From Mya arenaria (Eukaryota > Mollusca > Bivalvia > Myida > Myidae): a DNA stretch of 64,000 nucleotides. The stretch covers positions 930,001-994,000 of the forward strand of contig NC_069130.1 of NCBI RefSeq assembly GCF_026914265.1. Reading direction: 5' to 3'. Position numbers and translations under genes: made by a program. The notes under the pieces are model-generated. The model worked only from the letters and a program-made list of their open reading frames with translations, had not been told where the DNA came from and made no database searches. Below, in pieces: positions 52,088 to 63,700 of the stretch; within the stretch, counting starts at the first letter, position 1; the number at the start of each line of letters is the position of its first letter.

Positions 52088-52202
52088 CTTGTTTAAGTGT
52101 AAGATAGCAATATATTCCACTTGTGGCTACGCTACTCGTGAAATATAATTTTTGATGCTTACTCTGTGAATTATATAACGATCTTACACTAAAACAAACA
52201 AG
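52088..52202. repeat. 115-bp imperfect palindrome
   Basis: CTTGTTTAAGTGTAAGATAG on the left and ATCTTACACTAAAACAAACA on the right are inverted. The arms also pair TATTCCAC..GTG with CACGAGTAGCG..-type sequence near the centre. Probably a tiny MITE; no other copy is seen in the window. Confidence 0.55.
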
Positions 52203-52580
52203 TATCCTCTATATCTTCGTTTAGTGCTAGATAAATCGTCCCAGTAATACCATTTGAACCATACGCACTGTCGATGAATTAAGTATTTGAGAACATGGAT
52301 CATTAGCGAAGTACCTATAAATGATTTCAAGGTTGCTTTGCTCAATGATAGGTTTGTGATTTGTGGGTTGGGGTAGCCCGGTCTTAGTTGAACACATGAA
52401 CTGTGCGATTTGCAGCCTTTAATCATGTGCCATGAACAATGTCCATGTTACAGCTAAGTTGTCAGATGTCTGTTCATTCAAGATCGTATGTTCTTCATAC
52501 TACTCTTGTGGTACACCTAAGGCCTATCGTCGAAAGCCTTTGAGCGCCTTCCTGGTGGCTCCGGGAAGACTACTCAGTTA

Positions 52581-52800
52581 GGTTGTCCGGTTAGCGCAGT
52601 GGTTAGCGGACTCGCTTCTCACCTGGGCGACCCAGGTTCGATTCCAGCCTTGGGTGCATGTGAGTTTGGTATATGGTCACCAAGCCGGACAAGTGGGTTT
52701 TCTCCGGTTTCACCACACTCGCAATCGTGCCAACGAGTGTGATTAATATAATGCTGTAATAACTTGTTTCACAATCGTTGTAAAATAAATATGTTTTAAC
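52581..52800 (+). mobile_element. tRNA-derived SINE, second family
   Basis: GGTTAGCGCAGTGGTTAGCG (box A) and CCAGGTTCGATTCCAGCC (box B) head a body with ATGTGAGTTTGGTATATGGT, CACCAAGCCGGACAAGTGGG and the tail CAATCGTTGTAAAATAAATA. This resembles SINEs widespread in bivalve and gastropod genomes. It lacks a closed acceptor stem, so it is not a tRNA gene. Confidence 0.85.
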
Positions 52801-52929
52801 TAAAACTTCGCAAAGTGTGGCCAAGTCTCTTCTGAGACTATTGACTTGTTTAGAGGCTCAGAATTCTGGATGATATGTGCCAATCTGGAGTGAAAAATGC
52901 ATTTTTGAACACATTTTCTTAAATACAGG

Positions 52930-53275
52930 TGTTTTGTGCTTCGGGTGCGAACGGTCAGGAGTTCAAACCCCGGCCGCTTCTAACCGAAATATGTTAAAAT
53001 ATGGTACCAGAAGCTTCCTTGCCTAGCGCTTGGCATTTAAAGGGTTATGCGTTAAAAATGGTTTACTTTGTACTCGTTCAACCCAGGAAAGTTGTATCCC
53101 GTGTATCTGTGATTTACACCGAGCACGTTAAAGTACAAAGAGGTCTCTTCGCCAGGAGCTAGGGTATCGAACCCGGATCTCTTGTATCTCATTCTGTTTC
53201 TTTCAAGTCTTCCAATGTCTGGATCTGACTGTAAATTGCTGTCACATCTATCTGATGTCACGTATGGCATTTAAA
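52930..53275 (+). mobile_element. tRNA-derived SINE, copy 3 of the first family (head damaged)
   Basis: Box-B-like GAGTTCAAACCCCGGCCGCT; body with CTTGCCTAGCGCTTGGCATT, CAACCCAGGAAAGTTGTATC and GGAGCTAGGGTATCG, as in the copies at 45285 and 47430. The box A region is not convincing, so this is the oldest of the three. Confidence 0.7.
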
Positions 53276-54279
53276 CACAAACACAAGTCGCCATGGCGTC
53301 ACGGTGGGATCAAGCAATAATGCAGCCAACGGGCGCGGTTAGTCCTTGATAAACTCAAATTTAAACGGGAAATACCATTGTACTTAATTCAGAAATAATG
53401 TGAAACTGACAACCGTTGTTAAGAAATGAAGTGTTTAAGTAAATATTTAGCGATGATACGCACACAGTTGTCAAAACATTATCTGTATATTGAGACTACA
53501 GTTTGACGATTGGACAAAAAAACATGACCAAAAACTGTACCAAATTTACACTGATTCATTTTCAAATCAATACAAGTAATTGTGACCCATATATTGAATA
53601 TACCTTCGGTTTGTTCATTATAAACGAGCTGTCTTTATAGTATACTTGTTTATAAACCGTATCTTTTCTCCATACAAAACCAGTCAAGATATGATATCAA
53701 AATATGGTATAATTATGAAAGCTGACATTTCATTTTCAAAACATTCTTTTACATTTTTAAGCATTTTTAATATAAATTATTTTAGCATTAATGTATGATG
53801 AAAGTTTTCAAATTATTATTTTTGCACTTTTATTTTGTTTTTAACATTACATCAGCTGATAAGGAAGGTCATACAGTACAGTAACAGAATTGGGTTTTCA
53901 CTATTGAAGGTACAATGAGCAGGCTGTTTATATAAATATTTGCTCATTAGAATATTGGGTAGTATATGATGGGAAATAAAATATCAAGGCGTAAGTTGTT
54001 ATCAGCATATTATAATTTTTAAATAAAACTAGGAAATAAATTATTGTAGTTTTCAAATGGTCAGTTAAAACAAAAATAAAATAGAAAAAAAATGTTATAA
54101 TTGATGAAGAACTGATAATATTGCATTCTCAATCATTTTTTATCTGTTCACAATCTTACGATTTTTGTTTTGTTTTGATCAGTAATTCATTTTTATCGAA
54201 CACTATTTGTGCCCGTTTAAAGGGATAAGGGGAAGCAGTGATGTATGTATTGCCGTTAGGGCCATCGCCTATGAATGTG

Positions 54280-54540
54280 TTGATCTGAAACGCGATACTC
54301 GATAGTACGATGATGAAAACGCGAAATCATGGAACTACGATGGTCAAAACGCGACAGTACGATGATGAAAACGCGATAATACGACAGTACAATGATGATC
54401 ACGCGATAAACTATCGTTTTTTCACCATCGTACTTCCGCATTTTCACAATCGTAATATCGTAATTTCGCGTTTTCATCATCGTAGGTCCGTGATTTCGCA
54501 TTTTCACCATCGTACTATCGAGTATCGCGTTTCAAATCAA
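54280..54540. repeat. Inverted minisatellite/hairpin, 261 bp, upstream of the Mab-21 gene
   Basis: Left half is built of ACGATGATGAAAACGCG-type units, right half of their complement CGCGTTTTCATCATCGTA. The outermost words TTGATCTGAAACGCGATACT and AGTATCGCGTTTCAAATCAA pair, so the whole segment can fold into one long imperfect hairpin. It ends ~175 bp before the Mab-21-family ATG. Confidence 0.8.
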
Positions 54541-54572
54541 CATATAGTAGTGATGTGGAACGGTTATCTGTA

Positions 54573-54613
54573 TGCGTGTGTGTGTGCGTGCATGCGTGCG
54601 TGCGTGCGTGCGT
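54573..54613 (+). repeat. (GTGC/GTGT)n microsatellite
   Basis: A run of GCGTGTGTGTGCGTGCATGC followed by repeated GTGC. Confidence 0.8.
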
Positions 54614-54670
54614 GTGGTGTTCGACTATCTGGGCTACAGTTAGTCCATGGTCGAACACAGACGGGGGAGG
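54614..54670 (+). repeat. Partial copy of the Mab-21 gene 5' coding region
   Basis: GTGTTCGACTATCTGGGCTA, CAGTTAGTCCATGGTC and GAACACAGACGGG match, in order, the downstream gene at about 54789-54840 (GATGTTGGACCATATTGGCT, CAGTCAGTCCATGGTC, CACGACAGGCGGG). It is a local duplication of ~50 bp with a period near 175 bp. Confidence 0.65.
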
Positions 54671-54715
54671 ATAGGACAGATTGGGATGTAAGATAATAGC
54701 TCACTACTTCTTCCA

Positions 54716-56092
54716 ATGTTATACCGTTTGGTTACAGGGAGAAGGGTACGAATTAGCAATTCTGAGGAGTTGTCTGTACGTGTTTGTGAGATGTTGGACC
54801 ATATTGGCTACAGTCAGTCCATGGTCCACGACAGGCGGGCGGCATGGAGAGAGCATGATGCGATCATGAGCGGTAAAAGACAGGCAACAACCGAAATAAC
54901 TGCAGGCAGTAAGGGTGAGGGATTTACAGCACCATTTGAGAGTGACACTGATTGTGTTATTCTTAGCAATAACACACTGTGCAGATTACCAGATGATGAC
55001 ACCGTGCAATTGCCCGACACCCACTATGAGTTTATTATGGACTATGAACACTGCCACCCAGGACATTTCAGACTGGAATTGAAACACACCGGGACTTTGG
55101 AGATTTCCAACATTGAAGAGGCTTTGTTTGTCCATGACAATGGCAGAACATTTATTTCAAGTGCAAAATACAGGAAATCATTTATTGATAAAACAAATGA
55201 AACAGTTTCTGGACCAGCCCTGACAGGGTGTACGGAATATCTTAGCTGGGACCATGTTTATGCATTCCCCTGTACCAGTCAACAACAGTTGCTCTCGGAG
55301 TGGATAAACAGACCCAGACACCACCACTGGCCATCATCGGACCTAATATCAGAAGTATCTGAACTCCAGGCCCAAATGGTCCCTGTAGGCTGTAAAAGTA
55401 GTGAACATAAAGACATTGAGTGGAGGGTCTGTTTTATATTCAGTGAGCAAAAACTAACTGACAGCTGGAATGGGAAACAATACAAAGTATACATTCTGCT
55501 CAAGTTACTTACGAAATCCCAGCTGAAACCAATAAACGATGTAATATCGTCGTATCTATTGAAAAATATAATGCTGTGGTTCACAGAACAGAATCCAACA
55601 CAAATATTTAAGAAACAACATTTATTTCAAAATGTGATCTCATGTCTTAGGAATCTCAAGGACGCCATTCATGCCAATTATCTTCCTTATTACATGGTCC
55701 CCAGTAGAAACCTGCTGACAGGCAGAATGATCCCTGATCAGCAGCAACAGTTGATTGCTAAGCTTGACGAGCTGATACAGGAAGGTCCTCTTGTGATAAT
55801 GAGATGTCCGAAAGTGCTGACAGCCCTGAATATGTCTCCAACTGAACTGGCTAGGAAGGGCCGCTGGAGGAACAAGCTGGAGAAGCTATACCTGCAGAGG
55901 GAAAATATATGGCCGACATACTGGTGGCCTGGCATGGAGACAAAGAGGCTGCATCAGCTGGTATGGAGTGATCCACACTACGCCAGTATGAGAGACAAAC
56001 TGCGTAAAATGCTCTGGCCCGAGTGGAAGCAAAGCCAGAGAGATTATTTTGGGCGTGTATTGAAAAGGAAAGTTGCGGGTGCCCTATCGTAG
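54716..56092 (+). CDS. Mab-21 domain-containing (cGAS-like fold) protein, intact, intronless
   Basis: 458 codons, open throughout. Fold marker: GSKGEGFTAPFESDTDCVIL, with GS at residues 64-65 and acidic residues E75, D77 and D79, corresponding to the GS..[D/E]hD metal site of nucleotidyltransferase-fold enzymes. Mab-21 markers are EWRVCFIFSEQKLTDSWN (about 237-254), YILLKLLTK, ISSYLLKNIMLWFTEQNP, DAIHANYLPYYMVPSRNLLT and the EGPLVIMR end of the core. A basic, Trp-rich tail closes the protein. Whether it makes a cyclic dinucleotide, like cGAS and cGAS-like receptors, cannot be told; I could not place the third catalytic acidic residue. The start is the first ATG of the open frame; because a copy of the 5' coding region lies just upstream, an upstream exon remains possible. 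Different subfamily from the 15.9-17.8 kb pseudogene. AATAAA at 56304-56309. Confidence 0.82.
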   Translation: MLYRLVTGRRVRISNSEELSVRVCEMLDHIGYSQSMVHDRRAAWREHDAIMSGKRQATTEITAGSKGEGFTAPFESDTDCVILSNNTLCRLPDDDTVQLPDTHYEFIMDYEHCHPGHFRLELKHTGTLEISNIEEALFVHDNGRTFISSAKYRKSFIDKTNETVSGPALTGCTEYLSWDHVYAFPCTSQQQLLSEWINRPRHHHWPSSDLISEVSELQAQMVPVGCKSSEHKDIEWRVCFIFSEQKLTDSWNGKQYKVYILLKLLTKSQLKPINDVISSYLLKNIMLWFTEQNPTQIFKKQHLFQNVISCLRNLKDAIHANYLPYYMVPSRNLLTGRMIPDQQQQLIAKLDELIQEGPLVIMRCPKVLTALNMSPTELARKGRWRNKLEKLYLQRENIWPTYWWPGMETKRLHQLVWSDPHYASMRDKLRKMLWPEWKQSQRDYFGRVLKRKVAGALS

Positions 56093-56303
56093 CTAAGGCA
56101 TCAAACACGATAACATAGACACAGAGAAGACAATAAGATGGTCTTCTCTGCATCTGTATTTATGGTTTGGCCTCATTTGGGACAGTGATTGGGGTAAATT
56201 TGAATGTGACAGACAACCTCGTTTGGCCTCACTTCGAACAGTACAAGGAAAAAAAGATAGATACACTAGAATACTTTATTTATTTCGTTTGACTCACAGA
56301 CAA

Positions 56304-56309
56304 AATAAA
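56304..56309 (+). terminator. Poly(A) signal of the Mab-21-family gene
   Basis: AATAAA 212 bp after the stop codon. Confidence 0.4.
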
Positions 56310-56398
56310 CAAAACAAAAATACATTTTGACGCAATAAGAGATGATATAACAGCTTTCAAAATCACATTTCTGTTCCATATGATTTGAACAAATGCAG

Positions 56399-56573
56399 GC
56401 GCGTAGCTAGGGCCAATTTGGGATTACGCAGATCGATTGACGGACATCATATTAACCCCTTCACCCCCTTCGGTTTTGATTTCAAATTCGGGGGTTTTGG
56501 TATGACAAAAAATTCGGCCGGTCCAAAATTCATTACGCAACTGCGAATTTGCGTATAGTCACCTACGCGCCTG
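56399..56573. mobile_element. ~175-bp MITE, GGCGCGTAG..CTACGCGCC
   Basis: Left AGGCGCGTAGCTAGGG and right CACCTACGCGCCTG are inverted ends. An internal CCCCTTCACCCCCTTCGGTT stretch is present. The terminal type resembles that of the 49665-49983 element. Confidence 0.55.
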
Positions 56574-56779
56574 AAATGATTGGTCAGTTTAAGATGTTAT
56601 ATTTATTAATGCACAACAAAATATGGATTCAAAAAAAGAAACAGTTTGTCATAACCTTTCAAAAAGTTGATGATTATATTATATTATAATGCGACTATAA
56701 AAATAAAACGTATTAAACCTAATTTGTATTTGTTTAGATTCTCTGTATTTGCTGATAGTCAACAATAAAGGTGTTGCAG

Positions 56780-58290
56780 CTGTTGATGATGTCTGACCAA
56801 ATACGTTATTAAGGGCCCAAATGACACGATTCTGACGCAATACGTTATTAAGGACTCGAATGACATGAGCCTGACACAATATGTTGTTAAGGGCCCGAAT
56901 GACATTAGTCTGACGCAATACATTCTTAAGGGCCCGAATGACAAGAGTCTGACGCAATACATTCTTAAGGGCCCGAATGACATTAGTCTGACGCGCCCGA
57001 ATGACATGAGTCTGATGCAATACATTCTTAAGGGCCCGAATGACATTAGTCTGACGCAATACATTCTTAAGGGCCCGAATGACATTAGTCTGACGCAATA
57101 CATTCTTAAGGGCCCGAATGACATTAGTCTGACGCAATACATTCTTAAGGGCCCGAATGACATGAGTCTGACGCAATACATTCTTAAGGGCCCGAATGAC
57201 ATGAGTCTGACGCAATACTTTTTTAAGGGCCCGAATGACATGAGTCTGACTCAATACATTGTTAAAGGCCCGAATGACATGAGCCTGACACAATACGTTA
57301 TTAAGGAATGACATGAGCCTGACACAATACATAACTGGGGCCCGAATGACACGAGTCTGTCGTAATACGTTATTAAGGGCCCAAATGACACGAGTCTGAC
57401 TCAAAACGTTATTAAGGGCCCAAATGACATGAGCCTGACTCAATATATTGTTAAGGGCTCGAATGACACGAATCTGACTCAATACAATGTTAAGGGCCCG
57501 AATGACATGAGTCTGGCTCAATACATTGTTAAGGGCCCGAATAACACGAGTCTGTCGCAATACGTTATTAAGGGCCCAAATGACACGAATCTGACTCAAT
57601 ATATTGTTAAGGGCCCGAATGACACGAGTGTGACTCAATACAATGTTAAGGGCCCGAATGACATGAGTCTGACTCAATACATTGTTAAGGGCCCGAATGA
57701 CACGAGTCTGACGTAATACGTTATTAAAGACCCGAATGACACGAGTCTGACCCAATACATGTACGTTATATAGGGTCAGAATGAAATGAGACTGACGCAA
57801 TACATTATTAAGGGCCCGAATGAAACGAGTCTGACGCAATACGTTATTAAAGACCCGAATGAAATGAGTCCGACCCAATACGTTTTTTAGGGTCAGAATA
57901 AATTGAGACTGACGCAATACATTGTTAATGGCCCGAATGACACGAGTCCGACACAACACGTTATCAAGAGCCCGAATGACACGAGTCTGACTCAATACGT
58001 TATTAAAGGCCCGAATAACATGAGTCTGACTCAATACATTGTTAAGGGCCCGAATGACACGAGTCTGACCCAATACGTTATCAAGGGCCCGAATGACATG
58101 AGTCTGACTCAATACGTTATTAAGGGCCCGAATAACATGAGTCTGACTCAATACATTGTTAAGGGCCCGAATGACACGAATCTGACGTGATACATAATTT
58201 TAGGCCCGAATGACACGAGTCTGACGCAATACATATTTAAGGACCCGAATGACATGAGTCCGTCCCAATAAGTTATTTATAGCCGAAATA
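56780..58290. repeat. 39-bp minisatellite, subfamily 1
   Basis: Unit length 39 bp: GGGCCCGAATGACATGAGTC followed by TGACGCAATACATTCTTAA. About 37 units. The last block before the linker is more degenerate. Many units read TGACGCAATA, others TGACTCAATA. Since 39 = 13 codons, frames stay open for long stretches on both strands (for example GPNDMSLTQYIVK repeated on the + strand). These are not treated as genes. Confidence 0.95.
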
Positions 58291-60720
58291 ATATGACCTA
58301 AGCCTTATTCAATATTTTGTTTAACATAAGGCCATTTCATGACAAGTGTCATATACGGACCGATATAGGCGGAGCCTGACTTATACAATGCCTAATAACG
58401 GACGCATATAACCGGGGTTTGACTCAATACGTTATAACGGACCCATATCACCGAGTCTGACTCAATGCGTTATAACAGACCATATCACCGGAGCCTGACT
58501 CAATGCGTTATAACGGACCCATATGACCGGAGTCTGATTCAATACGTTATAACGGACCCATATGACCGGAGTCTGACTCAATACGTTATAACGGACCCAT
58601 ATGACCGGAGTCTGACTCAATGCTTTATAACGGACCCATGTGAACGGAGTCTGACTAAATACGTTATAACGGACCCATATGACCGGAGTCTGACTCAATG
58701 CGTTATAACGCACCCATATGACCGGGGTCTGACTAAATACGTTATAACGGACCCATATAACCGGAGTCTGACTCAATGCATTATAACTGACCCATACCAA
58801 CGGAGCCTGACTCAATGCGTTATAACGGACCCGTACCAACGGAGCCTGACTCAATGCATTATAACGGACCCATACCAACGGAGCCTGACTCAATGCGTTA
58901 TAACGGACCCATACCACCGGAGCCTGACTCAATGCGTTATAACGGACCCGTACAACCGGAGCCTGACTCAATGCGTTATAACGGACCCGTACCACCGGAG
59001 CCTGACTCAATGCGTTATAACGGACCCGTACCACCGGAGCCTGACTCAATACGTTATAACGGACCCGTACCACCGGAGTCTGACTCAATACGTTATAACG
59101 GACCCGTACCACCGGAGCCTGACTCAATGCGTTATAACGGACCCGTACCACCGGAGTCTGACTCAATGCATTATAACGGACCCGTATCACCGGAGTCTGA
59201 CTCAATACGTTATAACGGACCCGTACCACCGGAGCCTGACTCAATGCGTTATAACGGACCCGTACCACCGGAGTCTGACTCAATACGTTATAACGGACCC
59301 ATACCACCGGAGCCTGACTCAATGCGTTATAACGGACCCGTACCAACGGAGTCTGACTCAATGCATTATAACGGACCCGTACCACCGGAGCCTGACTCAA
59401 TGCATTATAACGGACCCGTACCACCGGAGTCTGACTCAATGCGTTATAACGGACCCATACCAACGGAGCCTGACTCAATGCATTATAACGGACCCGTACC
59501 ACCGGAGCCTGACTCTATACGTTATAACGGACCCATACCACCGGAGCCTGACTCAATGCGTTATAACGGACCCATACCAACGGAGCCTGACTCAATGCAT
59601 TATAACGGACCCGTACCACCGGAGTCTGACTCAATACGTTATAACGGACCCATACCACCGGAGCCTGACTCAATGCGTTATAACGGACCCATACCAACGG
59701 AGTCTGACTCAATACGTTATAACGGACCCATACCACCGGAGCCTGACTCAATGCATTATAACGGACCCGTACCACCGGAGTCTGACTCAATGCGTTATAA
59801 CGGACCCATACCAACGGAGCCTGACTCAATGCATTATAACGGACCCGTACCACCGGAGTCTGACTCAATACGTTATAACGGACCCATACCACCGGAGCCT
59901 GACTCAATGCGTTATAACGGACCCGTACCAACGGAGTCTGACTCAATGCATTATAACGGACCCGTACCACCGGAGTCTGACTCAATACGTTATAACGGAC
60001 CCGTACCAACGGAGCCTGACTCAATGCATTATAACGGACCCGTACCACCGGAGTCTGACTCAATGCGTTATAACGGACCCATACCAACGGAGCCTGACTC
60101 AATGCATTATAACGGACCCGTACCAACGGAGCCTGACTCAATACGTTATAACGGACCCATACCAACGGAGCCTGACTCAATGCATTATAACGGACCCGTA
60201 CCACCGGAGTCTGACTCAATGCGTTATAACGGACCCGTACCACCGGAGTCTGACTCAATGCGTTATAACGGACCCATACCAACGGAGCCTGACTCAATGC
60301 GTTATAACGGACCCGTACCACCGGAGTCTGACTCAATGCATTATAACGGACCCGTACCAACGGAGCCTGACTCAATGCATTATAACGGACCCGTACCACC
60401 GGAGTCTGACTCAATGCGTTATAACGGACCCGTACCACCGGAGTCTGACTCAATGCGTTATAACGGACCCATACCAACGGAGTCTGACTCAATGCGTTAT
60501 AACGGACCCGTACCACCGGAGTCTGACTCAATGCATTATAACTGACCCATACCACCGGAGCCTGACTCAATGCATTATAACTGACCCATACCACCGGAGT
60601 CTGACTCAATACGTTATTACGGGCCCCTAAAACCCGAATCTGAATCAATTCGTTATAACATGCCCATATGACCTGAGTAAGACCCAATACGTTTTAACGG
60701 ACTCATATAACTGGAGTCTG
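58291..60720. repeat. 39-bp minisatellite, subfamily 2
   Basis: Unit length 39 bp: CGGACCCGTACCACCGGAGT followed by CTGACTCAATGCGTTATAA. About 57 regular units after a degenerate junction at 58291-58440. Variation is concentrated at a few sites (CCGTACCAC/CCATACCAAC, GAGTC/GAGCC, TGCGTT/TGCATT/TACGTT), so variant types alternate and form higher-order patterns. Almost every unit has TGACTCAAT. All three + frames and two minus frames give long open repeats, a result of the stop-free 13-codon unit. Confidence 0.95.
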
Positions 60721-63700
60721 ACAAAAACGTAAAAATGGGCCCATATGACCTGAGTCTGACTCAATACGTTATTACGGGCCTACATTACCGCAATCTGACT
60801 CAATGAGTTATAACGGGCCTACATTACCACAGTCTAAGACCCAATACGTTTTAACGGACCCATATAAGTGGAGTCTGACATAAACGTAAAAACGGACCTA
60901 TATTGCCGGAGTCTGACTCGATACGTTATTACCGGCCTACATTACCGCAGCCTGACACAATACTTTATGACGGACACACATTGCCGCAGTATAACTCAAT
61001 TCGTTATATCGGGCCTACATTGCCGCAGTCTGACTCAATACTTTATTACGGGCATACATTACCGCATTCTGACATTACCCGAACCTGACTCAATACGTTA
61101 TGACGGGCCTACATTACCGCAGTCTGACTCGATACGTTATGACGGGCCTACATTACCGCAGTCTGACTCAATACGTTTTGACGTACCTACATTACCGCAG
61201 TCTGACTCAAAAGGTTATGACGGGCCGTCATTACCGCAGCCTGACTCAATACGTTATGACGGACCTACATTACCGCAGTCTGACTCAAAACGTTATGACG
61301 GGTCTACATTACCGCAGTCTGACTCAAAACGTTATGACGGGCCTACATTATCGCAGTCTGACTCAATACGTTTTGACGGACTGACATTACCGCATTCTGA
61401 CTCAAAACGCTATGACGGGCATACATTGTCGCAGTCTTACCCAATATGTTGATACGGGCCTACATTGCCGCAGTCTGACTCAATACGTTATGACGGCACA
61501 CATTACCGCAGCCTTACCCAATACGTTTTGACGGCACACATTACCGTAGCTTGACTCAATACGTTATGACGGCACACATTACCGCAATCTGACTCAATAC
61601 GTTTTGACGGCAAACATTACCGCAGCCTGACTCAATACGTTATGAGGGCACACATGACCGCAGCCTGACTCAATACGTTTTGACGGCACACATTACCGCA
61701 GCCTGACTAAATACGTTTTGACGGGCATACATTACCGCAGCATGACTAAATACGTTTTGACGGGCCTACATTACCGCAGCATGACTCAATACGTTTTAAC
61801 GGGCCTACATTACTGCTGCCTGACTCAATACGTTTTTACGGGCCTACATTACCGCAGCCTGACTCAATACGTTTTGACGGACCTACATTACCGCAGCTTG
61901 ACTCAAAACGTTTTGACGGCACACATTACCGCAGCCTGACTCAATACGTTTTGACGGCACACATTACCGCAGCCTGACTCAATACGTTATGAGGGCACAC
62001 ATGACCGCAGCCTGACTCAATACGTTTTGACGGCACACATTACCGCAGCCTGACTAAATACGTTTTGACGGGCATACATTACCGCAGCATGACTAAATAC
62101 GTTTTGACGGGCCTACATTACCGCAGCATGACTCAATACGTTTTTACGGGCCTACATTACTGCTGCCTGACTCAATACGTTTTTACGGGCCTACATTACC
62201 GCAGCCTGACTCAATACGTTTTGACGGACCTACATTACCGCAGCCTGACTCAATACGTTTTGACGGCACACATTACCGCAGTCTGACTAAATACGTTTTG
62301 ACGGGCATACATTACCGCAGCATGACTAAATACGTTATGACGGACCTACATTACCGCAGTCTGACTCAATACGTTATAACGGGCCTATATTACCGCAGTC
62401 TAACTCAATACGTTTTGACGGGCTTTCATTACCGCAGTCTGACTCAATATGTTTTGACGGGCCTACATTACCGCAGCCTTACCCAATACGCTAATACGGG
62501 CATACATTACCGCAGTCTGACACAATACGTTATGACGGACCTACATTACCGCAGTCTGACTCAATACGTTATGACGGACCTACATTACCGCAGTCTGACT
62601 CAATAAGTTATAACGGGCCTATATTACCGCAGTCTGACTCAATACGTTATGACGGACCTACATTACCGCAGTCTGACTCAATACGTTATAACGGACCTTC
62701 ATTACCGTGGTCTGACTCAATACGTTATTACGGGCCTATATTACCGCAGTCTAACTCAATACGTTTTGACGGGCTTTCATTACCGCAGTCTGACTCAATA
62801 CGTTATGACGGGCCTACATTTCCGCAGTCTGACTTAATACGTTATTACCGGCCTACATTACTGCAGTCTGACTCAATACGTTATGACGGACCTACATTAC
62901 CGCAGTATAACTCAATTCGTTATAACGGACCTACATTACCGCAGTCTGACTCAATACTTCATTACGGGCATACATTACCGCATTTTGACATTACCCGAAC
63001 CTGACTAAATACGATTTGACGGGCATACATTACCGCAGTCTGACTCAATACGTAACGACGGACACACATTGCCGCAGTATAACTCAATTCGTTATAACGG
63101 GCCTACATTACCGCAGTCTGCCTCAATACGTTATGACGGGCCTGCATTGCCGCAGTCTGACTCAATACGTTATGACGGGCCTACATTACCGCAGTCTGAC
63201 TCAATACGTTATGACGGACCTACATTACCGCAGTCTGTCTCAATACGTTATGACGGGCCTTCATTACCGCAGTCTGACTCAATACGTTATGACGTGCCTT
63301 CATTACCGCAGTCCGACTCAATACGTTATGACGGACCTACATTACCGCAGCCTGACTCAATACGTTATGGCGGAACTACATTACCGCAGTCTGACTCAAA
63401 ACGTTACGACGGCCATACATTACCGCAGTCTGACTAAATACGTTATGACGGACCTACATTGCCACAGTCTTACCCAATACGTTAATACGGGCCTACATTG
63501 TCGCAGTCTGACTCAATACGTTACGACGGGCATACATTACCGCAGTCTGCCTCAATACGTTTCAACGGCACACATTACCGCAGCCTGACTCAATACGTTA
63601 CGAAGGCACACATTACCGCAGCTTGACTCAATACGTTACGACGGGCATACATTACCGCAGCCTGACTCAATACGTTTCGACGGCACACATTACCGCAGCC

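Larger units (their letters stand above)
49312..54279. other. Intergenic repeat-rich region between NAA38 and the Mab-21 gene
   Basis: No gene recognised. It contains the MITEs, SINEs and palindrome listed separately, and at about 51448-51548 a short tandem of the word GGTCCGTAATGTCC (four to five diverged copies). 53280-54230 shows AT-rich sequence with nothing that I can name. Confidence 0.45.

Noticed and set aside
52581-52660. Candidate tRNA gene (good box A and box B)
   Set aside because: No matching acceptor stem, and the sequence continues into a SINE body with a typical AT-rich tail.
56679-58151. Minus-strand 490-codon frame with repeated QTHVIRALNNVLS peptide
   Set aside because: Same explanation: a by-product of the 13-codon minisatellite unit.
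58465-60630. Very long open frames on both strands (up to 721 codons) in the minisatellite, suggesting a repetitive secreted or structural protein
   Set aside because: The unit is 39 bp, a multiple of three, and happens to lack stops in several frames on both strands at once. There are no flanking unique coding sequence, splice signals or signal peptide, and 38-bp units break the frames in the next block.
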